Both the position numbers and the translations under genes were made by a program. This document shows, piece after piece, positions 1 to 12,142 of a stretch of 64,000 nt of DNA. This DNA comes from Anticarsia gemmatalis (taxonomy: Eukaryota; Arthropoda; Insecta; Lepidoptera; Erebidae), in NCBI RefSeq assembly GCF_050436995.1, contig NC_134766.1:2170001-2234000 (forward strand), written 5' to 3'. Position 1 is the first letter of the stretch; each line of letters opens with the position of its first letter. The notes beneath the pieces were generated by a model. That model searched no databases and was not told the origin of the DNA. It was given only the letters and a program-made list of their open reading frames with translations.

Positions 1-177
1 ATTTTTTGTCGTTATTCCATAAAGCCGTTTACACACGTTAGCTGTCGTATTACGCCACTTGGCAGTGCGTTGAGCGCTAACATCTGTCCGATAATGTACT
101 CTCGGGTTATTTTTATTTGCTTTTAGATGCACTTGTTGAAGATAGACCTGTTGTTAACGTTCAAAAATATATTATTA
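1..177. other. Unassigned left edge
   Basis: AT-rich sequence before the first recognisable repeat. I see no open frame, tRNA-like box or terminal repeat here. Confidence 0.4.
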
Positions 178-497
178 CTAGCTAAACCGGCAAACGTTGT
201 TTTGCCATGTAAATTAAAAAAATATATATTGTCACTTAGGGGTATGAACAATAGATGTTGGCCGATTCTCAGACCTACTCAATATGCTCACAAAATTTCA
301 TGAGAATTGGTCAAGCCGTTTCGGAGGAGTACGACAACGAAAACTGTGACGCGAGAATTATTATTATTTTGTTTTTGTGAATCTAAACCATTCTCAGATC
401 CCCTTGAACACACACAAAAATTTCATCAAAATCGGTCCAGTCGTTTAAGAGAAGTTCAGTGACATACACACTTACAGAAGAATTATATATATAAAGA
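178..497 (-). mobile_element. Composite Helitron-like element
   Basis: On the minus strand it begins with TC at 497 and ends with CTAG at 178-181, preceded by a GGCAAA/TTTGCC hairpin, as expected of a Helitron 3' end. Two diverged versions of one module lie in tandem: one around 240-345 and one around 385-475. Each has a 'ttctcagaycc' block, then 'caaaatttcat', then 'ccgttt-gga/aga-ggagt'. The proximal half matches the element at 7451-7636. No coding capacity, so it is non-autonomous. Confidence 0.65.
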
Positions 498-2529
498 TGT
501 AAATTACATTTAACTCTTAGGTTTCATCTTTCTTATTACCAACACAAATAGTTAATGAGTACTTAAGAGATTATATTTAGATCCGTATAACAAAATCTAG
601 AAAATCGTTGACACAATATCATGTGGTGTAAACAAGCAGTTAGGTACTTATTGTAAACACAGAGATAAAGAGGTGCCTTTATAACCGAAATTAACTAGTA
701 CTATTTATAATATTTAAGTACTGATAACCATAACAAAATAAAGCTTAGAGATTACCTTTAACCCAGCATGAAAACAGCGCATGACATTCACAAATGGCTC
801 ATAAGTAAAAAATCGAAGAACGTACAAAATCCAGATAAAAATAAGTCATACACAACACCTTCTAAAATTCAAAGACCCAATTAACACTCACGAAAAAACA
901 CCTCAATGTTTCACCGCACAAAAGAACACAAAACTCTCTCCACGTTACAAAAGTAAAAATTGTAAAATTGTACAGCGAAAATTCAACTGTTAATCAAAGT
1001 GGCAATTGAAACTCAACGCTTACTAATGAACGTAAAACTGCAAAAAACCCTTGGGAACAAGTTTTCCAGCAAGTTTCAAATATAACATACGAAGTGGGAC
1101 GTTTGAAACTGCGACAAGTTTTCAACCGACGATATTGTGTGAGGGGCTATGTTTGGAGGAAGTTATAAAAGGCAGCGGAGAATAGTTTGGGAATATTTCT
1201 GGTGTAGCAGAAAAGTACTGCTGATTATTTTGAGTTTGAAGATAATTCCTGAAGTGGGTCTTAGTTTGTGTTTGTTTGGTCATAAAAAACGATTAGTTAA
1301 TTTGTGAACAGGAGCCCATTTTTATTATGTATTCTTTATTTTTTTGGTATTATTTGAAACATATAATATCTAATTCATTTGGCGTGGAGTCAAAATTGTG
1401 AGAAAAAGAATTGAGGTCTAGGCATCGTTTAAAACAAGGTATATTCCAAACCCTTAAGTAGTTACAAGATATTTTCGTTTTCTTTGTGTCAAATTGTAAA
1501 AACATCCTTCTTTTGTTGTTTACCACTCACTAATAGCTAAAAGTTTTGCCTCCTAACCTCTTCTTGTCATATTACATACGCCTAACGTTAATAACATAGG
1601 TCATACGTTATAGAACAACCGACAAAGAGGTTACGTGTCCGCCGCGTGCGTTGCGTCTCTGATTGGACAGGCCTCTTAATTTTTCTGTCACGATCCGACC
1701 CTTCACGACATACGAAATTTATTGAAAAAGACTTTTATTAACGCGTCAAGTTTCACGCCTAGTTCTATATGGCCTACAAGAGCTTTGGGAAACATTTAAG
1801 ATTGGGTTTTTTCGTCTGGGCAAAGGTCAACTTTCAAAGCTGAAAAAGTATTGAAGTCACGTAGTCTTTTTGTATTCTTGCTTCTGAAACAAAATTGTCA
1901 CTTTAAGCAGCTTTTTACAGTGCATGTTTTTAAAATTCTATGATTGTAATCGATCTTAGTAATAAGATAAATTAAAAAGGCACTGCTGAGAAAATACGTA
2001 AAAGCATTCTTTGGATATAATTTTAACTATTTTAGTTCCAGTTGCTGGTAAAGTTATCTTCAAATTCCGGGTGTATACTGAGCTATATTTTAAATATTGA
2101 TCTGATAAAATTATTATACATATTTTAATTACCTATTTTATAAAATTATAACACATTTACATTTTCGAAATAATGTAGATTCAAAGGCAAGTAAACTGTA
2201 AACTAACAAAATAGATAGCAAGACGTACCTTCACATATTTTAAAAAATAAATACGAATATCATTGCAGGAATTTCTGCAATTCAAATTGCAGTACCCTTT
2301 GAGTCAGCTTCCATTCTCATTCCTCCGATTTCGTACAAAAGATCTAACAAGCTACTTGAAGAAACAAAACAGAGTGAGTCATTAAAAGTTAAGTGAACGA
2401 GTTGGATGACAAAGGACGGTACGTGAAGACATGAGCTTCGTCACTCATTACGCTCGCGCTGGACACCCGTCGAATACATAGCTTAGAGAGCAAGAGACTG
2501 AGAGTGTCAAGCCTTTATTGTTTTATTTA
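498..2529. other. AT-rich sequence without recognised features
   Basis: About 2 kb with no defensible exon or repeat boundary. Around 1630-1700 and 2400-2480 there are slightly GC-richer patches that I cannot assign. Confidence 0.4.
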
Positions 2530-2717
2530 TTAGGTCGGGGAAAAAGTCTTTTCGCATTATAGTATGTATGAACTTGTAATAAATTCTTTTCTCTGCACAA
2601 AAAAGCTCGATATTTGGGTACCTCACGAGCCCACTGAAAAAAACCTAATGAACCATATACTCATTTGTGATTCTTGAAGACATACTATAATTCGAAAAGA
2701 CTTCTTCCCCGACCTAA
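2530..2717. mobile_element. Mariner-type MITE with TA duplication
   Basis: The terminal inverted repeats start TTAGGTCGGGGAA and match at about 36 of 38 positions between the left end and the reverse complement of the right end. The element is flanked by TA at 2528-2529 and 2718-2719, the Tc1/mariner target duplication. At 188 bp it has no transposase and is an internal-deletion or MITE derivative. The well-kept ends suggest fairly recent mobility. Confidence 0.85.
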
Positions 2718-3230
2718 TATTTTTTGAAATTAATAATTTCAGACAACATGCTCTTGGGAGTATCTAATTTCTGCTGGAACTTTGGTGGCGTTAATAGCTT
2801 CGCCATATTGCAGGTGTCAACAGGGTGTACGGAAAAAAATAAAAAGCTTTAACCTCCTTTCTAAACGTTCTGACTTAAATCATAGTAGTCTATCCTCCTA
2901 CGTGTACAGAGAGCATGTATTTACGGACATTTTACTTTAATAGAATAACGAAGGTTTAACGTTTACAGGCTCTCGGTCTATTAATGTTCACGGCTCGCAG
3001 CTTAAGGCTCAATTTTGTGGCACGAGTACAGGGAGAGGGTTGAAAAATGCGATTCACATTTTGTTAGTAAATGATGCTTCTCTAATACCATGACGTGGTA
3101 CTGGTTAGATTTAGTTTGGCGTATCAACCTTTTTAGGCGACTTTTCCGGTAGCTGAGATATCATTTTGTGAGCAGATCTGATTTTAAGTTATAACTTCTA
3201 CTCCCTCTGTATGTTTTTCACCTCTATCTG
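2718..3230. other. AT-rich stretch between MITE and splice-like site
   Basis: Holds an 'acagggtgtacgg' motif at about 2820 that resembles the TACAGGGTG end of other DNA elements, without a visible partner. Nothing else recognised. Confidence 0.35.
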
Positions 3231-3300
3231 TTACTAAATGACCCATTCTGTTTTTTTCAGGTATGTGTATCGAGAAATCAGGTCTACAGTGAATTTTAAG
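3231..3300 (+). other. Candidate recursive splice site 1 with RS-exon
   Basis: A branch-point-like TACTAAA (3232-3238) is followed by a T-rich tract and CAG ending at 3260, directly abutted by GTATGT from 3261. A second 5' splice-site-like AAG|GTATTT lies at 3301, defining a 40-nt RS-exon (3261-3300). Two of its three frames contain stops. A 3' splice site fused to a 5' splice site is the signature of recursive splicing in long insect introns. An ordinary noncoding exon or a chance match remains possible. Confidence 0.45.
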
Positions 3301-4461
3301 GTATTTGACGCAGATTTCTACTGTTTTTATTGATTAAATTCGGATATACCTAAGTTTTTTTGCTAATTTCATCAAACTTGGTAACGCAGTCATGCATCAT
3401 TTTTGTTTTATTCGCTTGGCATTTCGAGTTGCACCGGCAGTGGTCACCAGCTGACTGTGCAAGAAGCGAACAAAACTTAGCGATTGTGATCGTGAGCCAC
3501 ATACTAATAGCTTAAAGCTTTTGTTACTTGGAGAGTTCGATAAACGCGTCGACATTGCAAATTTATAGTCGAAATATTTAAGATTTGTCGATTGTTTGCT
3601 ACATTAAATGTGTGAGAGTATTTTTGAAAACATGAATAAATAATTGTATACACATTGTTTAAGTAAAGTTTATGATGCATTGGTATTGTGTGAAACTGTC
3701 GTTCATATATATCGACTTCGAATCTTAAGTGGAAATAAAAAGTTATTTTAGAGATTTTCTGTCAAATCATTCCCAGTGATTTTACGCATAACCGAAATTG
3801 GAACCACGAACATTAGTACCTTTGAGAGTGCGCAATAGCCTCGCGTTTTCAGTTACTTACAGCCTACCAATATAATCCATAAGTCTACTAATACATTTTC
3901 ATTATATAAAATTGGTTTAAATAAATAATTAATATGTAGTTTATATTTTTAAGCGCTATTTTTATTTTCGACAGGATCAGTTTTGATTTGTAATATCGTT
4001 TTTCGTATTTATTCAACGAGGGGACTTTAAATCTGAGGAAATATGAAACATCCGAAACAAAATGAAGTAATCCCTCCATAAATTGATATGTCAAAAAAGC
4101 GCGTATTTTCATGGCAAGTTATTTAACTGTCGTTTAACCCTGTATTATTTACCATCAATAACCCTCGTATGGAAGGGTTATCAGCCGGTGCGCACTTGAC
4201 ATAAATTGAGGGGGTTCAAACCCTCGCGAAGCAATTGTTCCTTCAATTTATTGCACAATCAGTACTGCTGAGCACTGAATGAAGTGGCTTTTTGACATTT
4301 TTGACGAGTTGGCGTTTTTTTAAAGGCTTTTTATTTACACTTATAAGTACATACTAAAACGCTGAATGTTATTTTGAATCTTTGTTATTGGTAACGTTTT
4401 TCTAGATATAAGTTTTTTAAAGCTTTCTGTTTTAATTTCGGTTAGTGTTGAACCAAAAAAA
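3301..4461. other. AT-rich, no recognised gene
   Basis: A short open frame on the minus strand at 3888-4112 has no recognisable domain and a composition like its surroundings, so I treat it as chance. No repeat boundary seen. Confidence 0.4.
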
Positions 4462-4678
4462 TCTATACTAATATTATAAAGCTGAAGGGTTTGTTTGTTT
4501 GAACGACTTTTTATTGTGTGACTTTTAATTTATCGGGCAAGGCTATATACATAGGTTATATATCATCACGCTACGACCAATAGGAGCAGAGTACCAGTAA
4601 AAAATGTTACAAAAACGGGGAAAATTTTGACCCATTCTCTTTTATGTGTCGCAAGTGAAGTTGCGCGGGTCCAGCTAG
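4462..4678 (+). mobile_element. Lep1-type non-autonomous Helitron
   Basis: Starts TCTATACTAATATTATAAAG after an A and ends GGGTCCAGCTAG before a T, matching Helitron A|T insertion. A short CGCAA/TTGCG-type hairpin lies just before the CTAG end. It lacks the internal 'gatagcccatttatcgaggaag' section of the longer copies, so it is a deleted form. No coding capacity. Confidence 0.85.
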
Positions 4679-5051
4679 TTGGATATATTTTTCGAAAAAG
4701 TACTTGAAAATGTCTTTGAAATTAAAAAAATTAACACAATCATCATGATAAGGTTATTATTATTTTACAAAAAAAAGTTACAGAAACTTTGTACATATAG
4801 TACGTACTACGTACACATCTTCTGTACTATAAGAAATAGTATTCAATATGTACCTTCAGTAGATATATATATGAAAACCTTTAATTTTACTACTTCGTAT
4901 GCATTATTCCAATTAAAGTCAAACCAATCTAATGAAACGCGACTCAATTAAAGTTAACCAAACGTTTTCGTATTGAATAGATATCGAATCATTAGTATAA
5001 CACGAACTTTCAGCCTGAACTTCAGGCTTTGAGCTTGAAGGACAATTGTTA
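4679..5051. other. AT-rich spacer; chance open frame
   Basis: An open frame spans 4679-4951 but begins on the Helitron's 3' flank. It is rich in Ile, Tyr and Lys as random AT-rich DNA would be, and has no motif I recognise. Confidence 0.35.
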
Positions 5052-5600
5052 TATACAGGGTGTGTACGACAGGTGTTACCTAAATATAATGTTTAATACT
5101 CAAGTAATTGAGATTAGGTGAAGTTTTACTCTAAAGGTTTCTGGTGTCAGATGCAATGAAAAAATAATTGAAAAATGATATTATAGAAGTCTCATAATTA
5201 AATAATTACACACAATTGTTTTGAGTGGCTACTACCTCGGTGCTAGAACCGTGTACGGAGCAAAAAAAATGCCTCGTCTGAAAGACTTTATACCGATTCT
5301 ATTGGTTTAACGTTTGAAAATAGATACCGAAATATTTAAAAAGATTCTACGCTTACAATAATCAACATTCTGTTGCACAAAGAATTGATCACCTCTTATG
5401 CATAGTTTAAATGCGCCTTATAATAAGTTTAATAATGAAGCTATAATATTTTTACCATTATTTTATACAGACTTTTTTAGATAGAGTAATCTATAGTTTC
5501 AAAAAGTGTAAGTACAATTAAGTCCTTACACAGCCAGACCATCACAGATGTCTAATAAATTCATTTTAAGCTAACCTTCAATTTCCACGCACCCTGTATA
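5052..5600. mobile_element. Non-autonomous DNA element with TACAGGGTG ends
   Basis: Bounded by TATACAGGGTG at 5052 and its reverse complement ending at 5600. The outer 11 bases match exactly, with flanking TA. The roughly 545-bp interior has no transposase frame. TACAGGGTG termini with TA are typical of Tc1/mariner-like elements in insects (family knowledge). Exact superfamily not certain. Confidence 0.55.
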
Positions 5601-6439
5601 CAATCAGGTACGCGGCTCACGTCGACACACGTCCCGGTTCCTTTTCAACTTTCATTTCCATTCTAATTATGTTTCACTCATTTTTCTACTCTCGAATACA
5701 ATCCTACTGTTTCAATTGAGAATGGTAGAGGGAAATATGTTTTTTTGTTATTTTATTATGAAAAATGTTACTATTGGTAGAGAATTAGTTATGACGAAGT
5801 GGTTACGCAGTTACTTTACATATTAACGACTTTTCAAAACCAATTTTTTTATTGGTTTCTAATAGTTTTATTTAGCTTTTGACTTCGTTCACATTCCACA
5901 AATGATTTACATGCAAAAATAAACTCGCCATTGAAGTAGGCAGACACCAATAAGAGATTTTTAGTTTTTGAAGTATTTTATGTGGTAATCTAGACTACAT
6001 ACTACTTTCAGACAAACATCAATATCCGTTGAGTAGTTTAAGCATAAAATTGTTATAAATACATATACATCCCCCTTCACAAACTTTATAAAATTAGTAG
6101 GATATCACAAATTTATCTCACAACGTAAAAATCCATTCACAATGTAAAATACTTTTGATCAACAAAACAGCATTCATTCACTCACAATTTTCATTCAGCT
6201 CACATCAAAATAGGATCAACCTATACGAAAATAGCTGCATCTAATAACCGGCCATAAATAATGGTAGCTAGAACGCATAAAGTCACTTGCATCACACGAA
6301 GACTTGATTTATACCGTGACGTTCCATCTCTCTTCGTCACTATAAATTAGAAGGAGATAGGTCATTTACTGTGACCATTGTTTATTTTGGTCAGAGAGGG
6401 ATTTTCTTCATGGTGCAAGACTGAGATGGGCTGCGAACG
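5601..6439. other. AT-rich, nothing recognised
   Basis: No frame, tRNA-like box or terminal repeat that I can support. Confidence 0.35.
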
Positions 6440-6720
6440 GAAATAAGCGATTTTTATAAGTTAGTATGTGGCCTAATAGGCGCTATTATCACGTTTTTTA
6501 TCCATTACAGCCCGTCTTAAGCCCGTACCTTAACCGTAACCTACCTTCAAACGGTAGGCAACTGGAAAAGAACGTCTGTCAATTTTTTTTTAAATCAGCC
6601 TGTTTTTATGTCTCACTACTGAGCAAAGGCTTCTCTCCTGAATTTCCAGTCCCTTCAGTCGATTGTTGCGTTGAACCATGCATCCAGAAACGCATCCAGG
6701 TCGCCCACCCGAAAAGCGGT
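6440..6720 (-). mobile_element. Decayed LINE 3' fragment (RTE-like)
   Basis: The plus strand reads 'tctcactactgagcaaagg' near 6611, a decayed form of the 'gtccactgctggacaaaggc' block that marks the end of RTE-type LINE ORFs in moths (compare 63490-63762). On the minus strand the frame is broken. GC is higher than in the flanks. Confidence 0.4.
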
Positions 6721-6882
6721 CAATTGTTACTCTAACGACGTTGATCATTTCTACCTACGGTAAGTCATTCTGGTTGTTGATATTTCCTTCAAGAACAAAT
6801 TGACCTCTTCAGGTCCATTCCTATAGCCTCTTAAGAACCAGCGACTTAGATTATTTGAAAGCGGCACAATCCGCCACAAAAC

Positions 6883-6950
6883 AGGACAACATGTACAAAA
6901 GTGGACAATCCTGTACAACAGGGACAGTCCTGTATAAACAGGGACTCATA
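6883..6950. repeat. Short tandem array of 19-20 bp units
   Basis: Three successive units read roughly 'ggacaaycctgtacaacag' (6883-6901, 6902-6921, 6922-6941), followed by a partial fourth. The units contain 'cctgta/tacagg'-like half-palindromes, so adjacent copies can also pair as inverted repeats. Confidence 0.6.
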
Positions 6951-7450
6951 CTCACCTTCATACTCCAGTTCCAGGTATAATTATAGACGAAGACATTGTA
7001 ATAAATATGAGATAACGGCTTGAATGTGATGATACCGTAAATCTTGGTAAATACCATGTTGTGACAGATTTGTTATATACGTTATATTAAAGGAGCTGGA
7101 CAGTCTAATGGATATTTGGCAAGGGTTTTGGTTGATGCAAAATGTATGCAAGTGATTTTGCGAAAAAGCTATCGGATTATTTACATTATCTGGATCGCAT
7201 TTTGAAATGACTTGAAAACCTAAAAGGGTGTTATTTCATGAGAGATACGGTTTTGAAAAGGTGTCAACGGATTTAAGCAAATTCGGAATGAATGTACAAT
7301 TAAAAAAAACAAAAAAAAAATTACGCATTATTACGCAGATTAGACGACGGTTAGTTGTAGATACACATTATGTCGTATGCAATGGGAGCTATCCCACCCT
7401 GTACAATTATTTGTATGATGAACACAAGTCATACATATTTTTTTTTCATA

Positions 7451-7636
7451 TCTATTATATAAAATTCTCGCGTCACAGTTGTCGTTGCCATACTCCTCCG
7501 AAACGGCTTGACCGATTTTGATGAAATTTTGTGAGCATATTGAGTAGGTCTAAGAATCGGCCATCATCTATTTTTCATGTCCCTAAGTGACCATTTTTTT
7601 TATTTATATGGCAACAACGTTTGCTGGTTCAGCTAG
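7451..7636 (+). mobile_element. Non-autonomous Helitron, second family
   Basis: Starts TCTATTATATAAAATTCTCG after an A and ends GGTTCAGCTAG before a T, with a GCAA-type hairpin just inside the 3' end. It shares 'cctccgaaacggcttgaccg' with the reverse complement of 178-365. No coding capacity. Confidence 0.7.
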
Positions 7637-10426
7637 TATTCATTCAAAATCATATTTTTGCGTTTGCCAATCTAACGTCTAGTTTATAATCAACCAATTA
7701 TATAAAATAACATCCAAATTAGACTGTAACCTTTTCCAACATTCATTACTAAAAACAGTATTTAAAATGTAAAACCTGTTCGTTCGTATAAAATCGAAGC
7801 GCTTGCATTGATTTGATTGCATTGATAAAACTACGCTGTGGTTGTTGCTGGCGCGATTATTTCTGATACAACTGCTGATTACGTTTTATTCCTTGATTGC
7901 GCTATGTTAATCAAGGATTTAATCGAATAAGTTGTATTTTATTTCTGTTGTGACTTTTGTATAGTAAGTTGAGTCAGTTTTTTTCTTATGTTATGCCAGT
8001 TACAGTGAACTTTAAAGTGTACTAAAGTAGGTAATTACCGTCGAATTCATTCTCACACGAAATATTATTTGTATGATTCGTATAATAGGGATTTTTACTT
8101 CTTTAACTTTTGAAAAAAAAATTGAAATTAAAATCATTGAGAACATCAGACGTTCATCATCACACACTTTATTACACACTCACTCACTTTGTCGTATTTC
8201 TATACTAAATTGTGTCATTGACATTAAAAAAAAATCTGATTTGACTGATGTCTACCCTACAGACATTCGTTGTGTATGTGTAAGTAAAAGTGCCATACGG
8301 AACATAGTGCGATGGTGGTTCAAAAAGTGCTATTAGTTCATTCTTCTGATGTACTTTCACTTTGACAGCTGAAACAAAAAAAATATATATCAAGTAAGCA
8401 AAATAAAATAGTTCTTAAAATTCAATCAAAACGGTGCTCTTTTTGATCAGTCACTTAAAAAATTTAAAAGTTAAAAAGAGAATCCCGGTTGTAATCAAGA
8501 AAAGTTAGGTACCGTTGTTTTACCTTACCAGTTGACCGCTCGAATATTATCAAACCAACTCAAAAATAAGAACTCTTAACCCTAAAACTACACGCTGCTT
8601 TCTAAATATAACCCGAACATAACCTTATCTTAGTACCACAGATACTCCATTGAATAATATTGAGCAATTCGGTGAACTGCACAGGTCATATCGCAAGGAT
8701 TGTCCGAGCTTTTAGAACTGTTTCATACAAATTGAGCTAGATACTAGATTCTAAACGACCTTTGGTGGGGAGAATTGAGTAGATATGTGCTGAGATTTTT
8801 GAAATTGAATTCATTTTTCGCTGTACTTTCGGAGACAGTAGTTTTTGAAAATGTTTTCTGTGTCATGTGTTGTTCACGATAAACTCAAAAATCTTTTGAA
8901 TGAATCTTTATGCGCGTTTTACTAATAAATAATATAATTCCCCAGAAAGATTTTAATTTGAGATTTTAAACCCAAGTCTGTAATAAATATTATGATAAAT
9001 ATACGTCACCAACACACAATTATTGTCTATTTATATATCGTATTGTTATTGGTCACCCGAGTGTAAACGTCGTTTAAGCCGCGCTTAACGACTGATACCC
9101 TAAATGAAAATTTAGATCAAATACTACGTAGTGACCATCTTTTTCTGTACTATCCGCGCTGAAGGTTGCTTAACCAACTGACAATAAAATTGTAATTTCA
9201 TAACAATCTCAATAAAGTTTTCATCCAGTTTGTTCTTACGAAAACACATTCAGCGTACCTAGCGTATTCTGCGGGAACAATTTTCTCAATTAATTTCATA
9301 AGTCAGAGACTCTTCTTCATAAAGGTACAAGCTTGTATAATCCCAATAACATTTCTCCTCAAATTACTAATATCTTGGGACCCGAAACAGCTTATTATAC
9401 AAATAAGTCTCACCCGAGCCGCGGGTGTCAGCTATCACGGACATAAATCCACATCGACAGCTAAACTTGCGAACAGCTCTATAAATTATTACTGTTTATT
9501 AATTTTAGTAAACTATTACGTAGGATCTTACTTTGATTTAATATGAATAAACTTGTTTTTGCTTACGATTTCGCGTTATTATAAAGATGACTCGTAATGA
9601 ACCGTTTCCAGAGAAAAAGCCTGAAACTTTGTGAAAATGCTAAAAAAAGTCCTTGGTTTTTGAATTCCATAAAGAATAATGACATATAGCTTTAAACTCA
9701 TATTGTAGTGTCTTTTTTCTTTTGTTAGTTGACCTAGTAAATAATCTTTTAGTAGATGGCCATTTATCTTCTTTAACGTAGATAAGAAGCGAATTTCGTA
9801 ATATTTTTAGGGCTTAACTTTTGAAAAGTGTTTTTTTTTTCATTTTACTACAGAATAGTTAAAATATTGTTTCTCAAACAAGGTGTTTAGAAAACAGACA
9901 TAACAACCTTACTTTTACCATTTAACCAGCAAGGTTAATTCAAAATGACCCCATAAACAAAATCAGTTACCCAAATCGATATCTAAAAGAAAACAGAATT
10001 AGTCTGTCCTAGATTCAAATATAAATTATTAAGCTCATGGCTGACCGTACACCATGGATCGATGATGGCACACATAATTTATATGGTGGAAGTCTAGACT
10101 GTAAGAAAACTATATTTAGAAGGAAACTTTCTAAGAAAATTAAGGCTATGTTTATCAAACTATGCTTTTAATGAATTTTGGGTTAGGGAAGCGGGGCGAT
10201 TTTAATTTATTTTCTCATGTAAAAATGACTGTTACAGCATTCTGATAAAGTTTTCTTAAACAATTCATGGCCTTTGAAGCACCTAGCGCGTCATGAAGAA
10301 TCTTTGAGGCTGCTCTAATTCTCTGCTGTATTTCTTTTTATTCAATTTCTACAATAAATCCTTTTATTTGATATAAAAATTAACTTAACTTTACCAGGAG
10401 CCAACTACGTGCTTTGTGCGTCATTC
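7637..10426. other. Long AT-rich stretch without recognised features
   Basis: About 2.8 kb. Short overlapping frames at 8073-8393 lie on both strands and look like chance. I see no tRNA-like boxes, terminal repeats or splice-bounded frames that I can defend. Confidence 0.4.
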
Positions 10427-10550
10427 AATTTTGTATAGGACCGGGCGGAAAGGCTCAAAAAATAAAGGTGGCGAGGAATCGGTTAAACAATATCTGGTGT
10501 CTTGATCAGGTGGCCAGATATTGTCCCCGCGCTATTAAAATACAAATTTT
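10427..10550. repeat. Fold-back sequence with nested inverted repeats
   Basis: An 11-bp perfect inverted repeat (ACAATATCTGG 10487-10497, CCAGATATTGT 10514-10524) sits inside an imperfect outer pair, AATTTTGTA (10427) and TACAAATTT (10541). The size and nesting suggest a small fold-back MITE. No target duplication identified. Confidence 0.4.
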
Positions 10551-10981
10551 GGTCAGTAAAGTTTAGCTGTCAATGCGATAAGATGCTACTGAGGATAGAA
10601 AACCGCGCTTAAAATTACTTTGAGCCGTTCAACAAATTTTAATGTGACAATTTATTTATTCTACAGAAAAAGTAGAACTAAAGCTGCACTCTCAGCCTCT
10701 GCATACGCTGTTGTCTGTCCCTTGAGATGCTATTTGAAACACAATAGGTATATCTCAAGAATAGTATTCAAAAGAATATTGGGTGATTCACGTATAGACG
10801 AATACTAAGAACCTTTTACTCTCCTGAAAGAACCGAATCATTACCACTCAGTGAAGATAAAACGCTATTGCGAACATCTTAATAACTGAAATGTGATTTT
10901 CTATATTAAGTGCCTACTTAAAAAAGAAAAAAAGAGACATCCGGATGGAATAGCACTATACTGTCATTGCCAGTCATCTTT
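10551..10981. other. AT-rich spacer
   Basis: Two short open frames start here (10620, 10893). Neither shows a recognisable protein family, and the second runs into the repeat relic that follows. Confidence 0.35.
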
Positions 10982-11055
10982 CTATGGATTGACCGGGTTT
11001 GCAGAACCCAATCGTTTACTGACTGGTGAGCGCTATGGCTATAGGCTGTCAAAAC
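10982..11055 (+). repeat. Relic of the 'ccgGTGAGCG' interspersed repeat
   Basis: Resembles the right half of the better copies at 13968-14225 and 62730-62870: 'ctatggattgaccg...', 'atcgtttact gactggtgag' and a 'ctatggctataggc' end. Strongly decayed. Confidence 0.45.
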
Positions 11056-12090
11056 GTATAAAAACACTTTTAAAATTCGTTGCAGTGGAATACGCTAGGG
11101 GCGCTGATTAATATTTCTTACATATTTTCCCAAATAGTTATGCGTTTGTCAACAGTAATAGAAAATAGTCCGTATTGCATACATTTTCGAAATTATACAA
11201 TTATTTCTCGATAGTTATACGATAACCTATGGTAGAAGAAAATAGCGCGTAAGCCCAAGTTTTAGACATTTATTCTTTACTGTCCTTTAACAAAGGAAAA
11301 AGGAACCCTTTTCGAAATCAATAAACAGTTACGTAATCTAACTGTAAGTAAGGTCGGCGCTCCAGATTGTGGCTAATGATCATAATTTTATACTCACAAA
11401 GTGCTACTTAGTGCTCAAGGTGGCACATTTCGGGACTAATTCACATAATTATGCCGTGATTCATTGTTGCTATATTTACTTGTCTTTGAAATACTTTTTT
11501 GTTTTAGAAATTATGTTTTAATATTACGCTGTGCCTCAAAGGGTTAGAAAGACTTCTGATTATGTATTATCTATTCACGCATTAAATAAACAGGATATTT
11601 TATTTTACTTCGGATGGCCGATTGAAAGGTTAAAATGAAAATTAACACATTTTTAACTCCACTAAATCGGCAAGAAAATTGAAGTAGATGTTCAAAAAAA
11701 TAAGTCTAGTATGAAACCTTGATGCAAATATAATAATTTGTAAGGAAAGACATAAACCTGCAAATATACTCAATTACTATGCCATGAGCATTATTTTTCG
11801 AGGTAATGAACTTAAAATTACCTGTAACAAATAACGTATTTGCAAAAAAGGTATGCCTGTTGCGATCCGGGAAGTGTACATGGTCAAGCCTATATTATCA
11901 GCATAAAACATAAATACCACTACTTCTATGTATCTATAACATTTGGTAATAAAGTCTCCATTTAGTACTACATCATCTCAGAAATTCCCAAGCGCTGCAC
12001 AAAATTCCTTCACAATTTCAAAACTATCATAATCACCACTTAAACAACAACGATAATTTAGTCTCAAAGTCTTACTCTAGTTAAAAACTT
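11056..12090. other. AT-rich, nothing recognised
   Basis: No supported feature. Confidence 0.35.
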
Positions 12091-12142
12091 CCAAGTACTT
12101 GGCACAAGTTTGGCCAAGGCTTGGCCAATTTAACTTGGCTAA
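12091..12142. promoter_or_regulatory. Cluster of CCAAG/CTTGG palindromes
   Basis: Contains CCAAGTACTTGG (12091-12102), then TTGGCCAAG G CTTGGCCAA (12110-12128), then a further CTTGGC. The density of matching half-sites in about 50 bp resembles a cluster of dimeric transcription-factor sites, loosely NFI-like TTGGC/GCCAA. Function is inference only. Confidence 0.25.
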
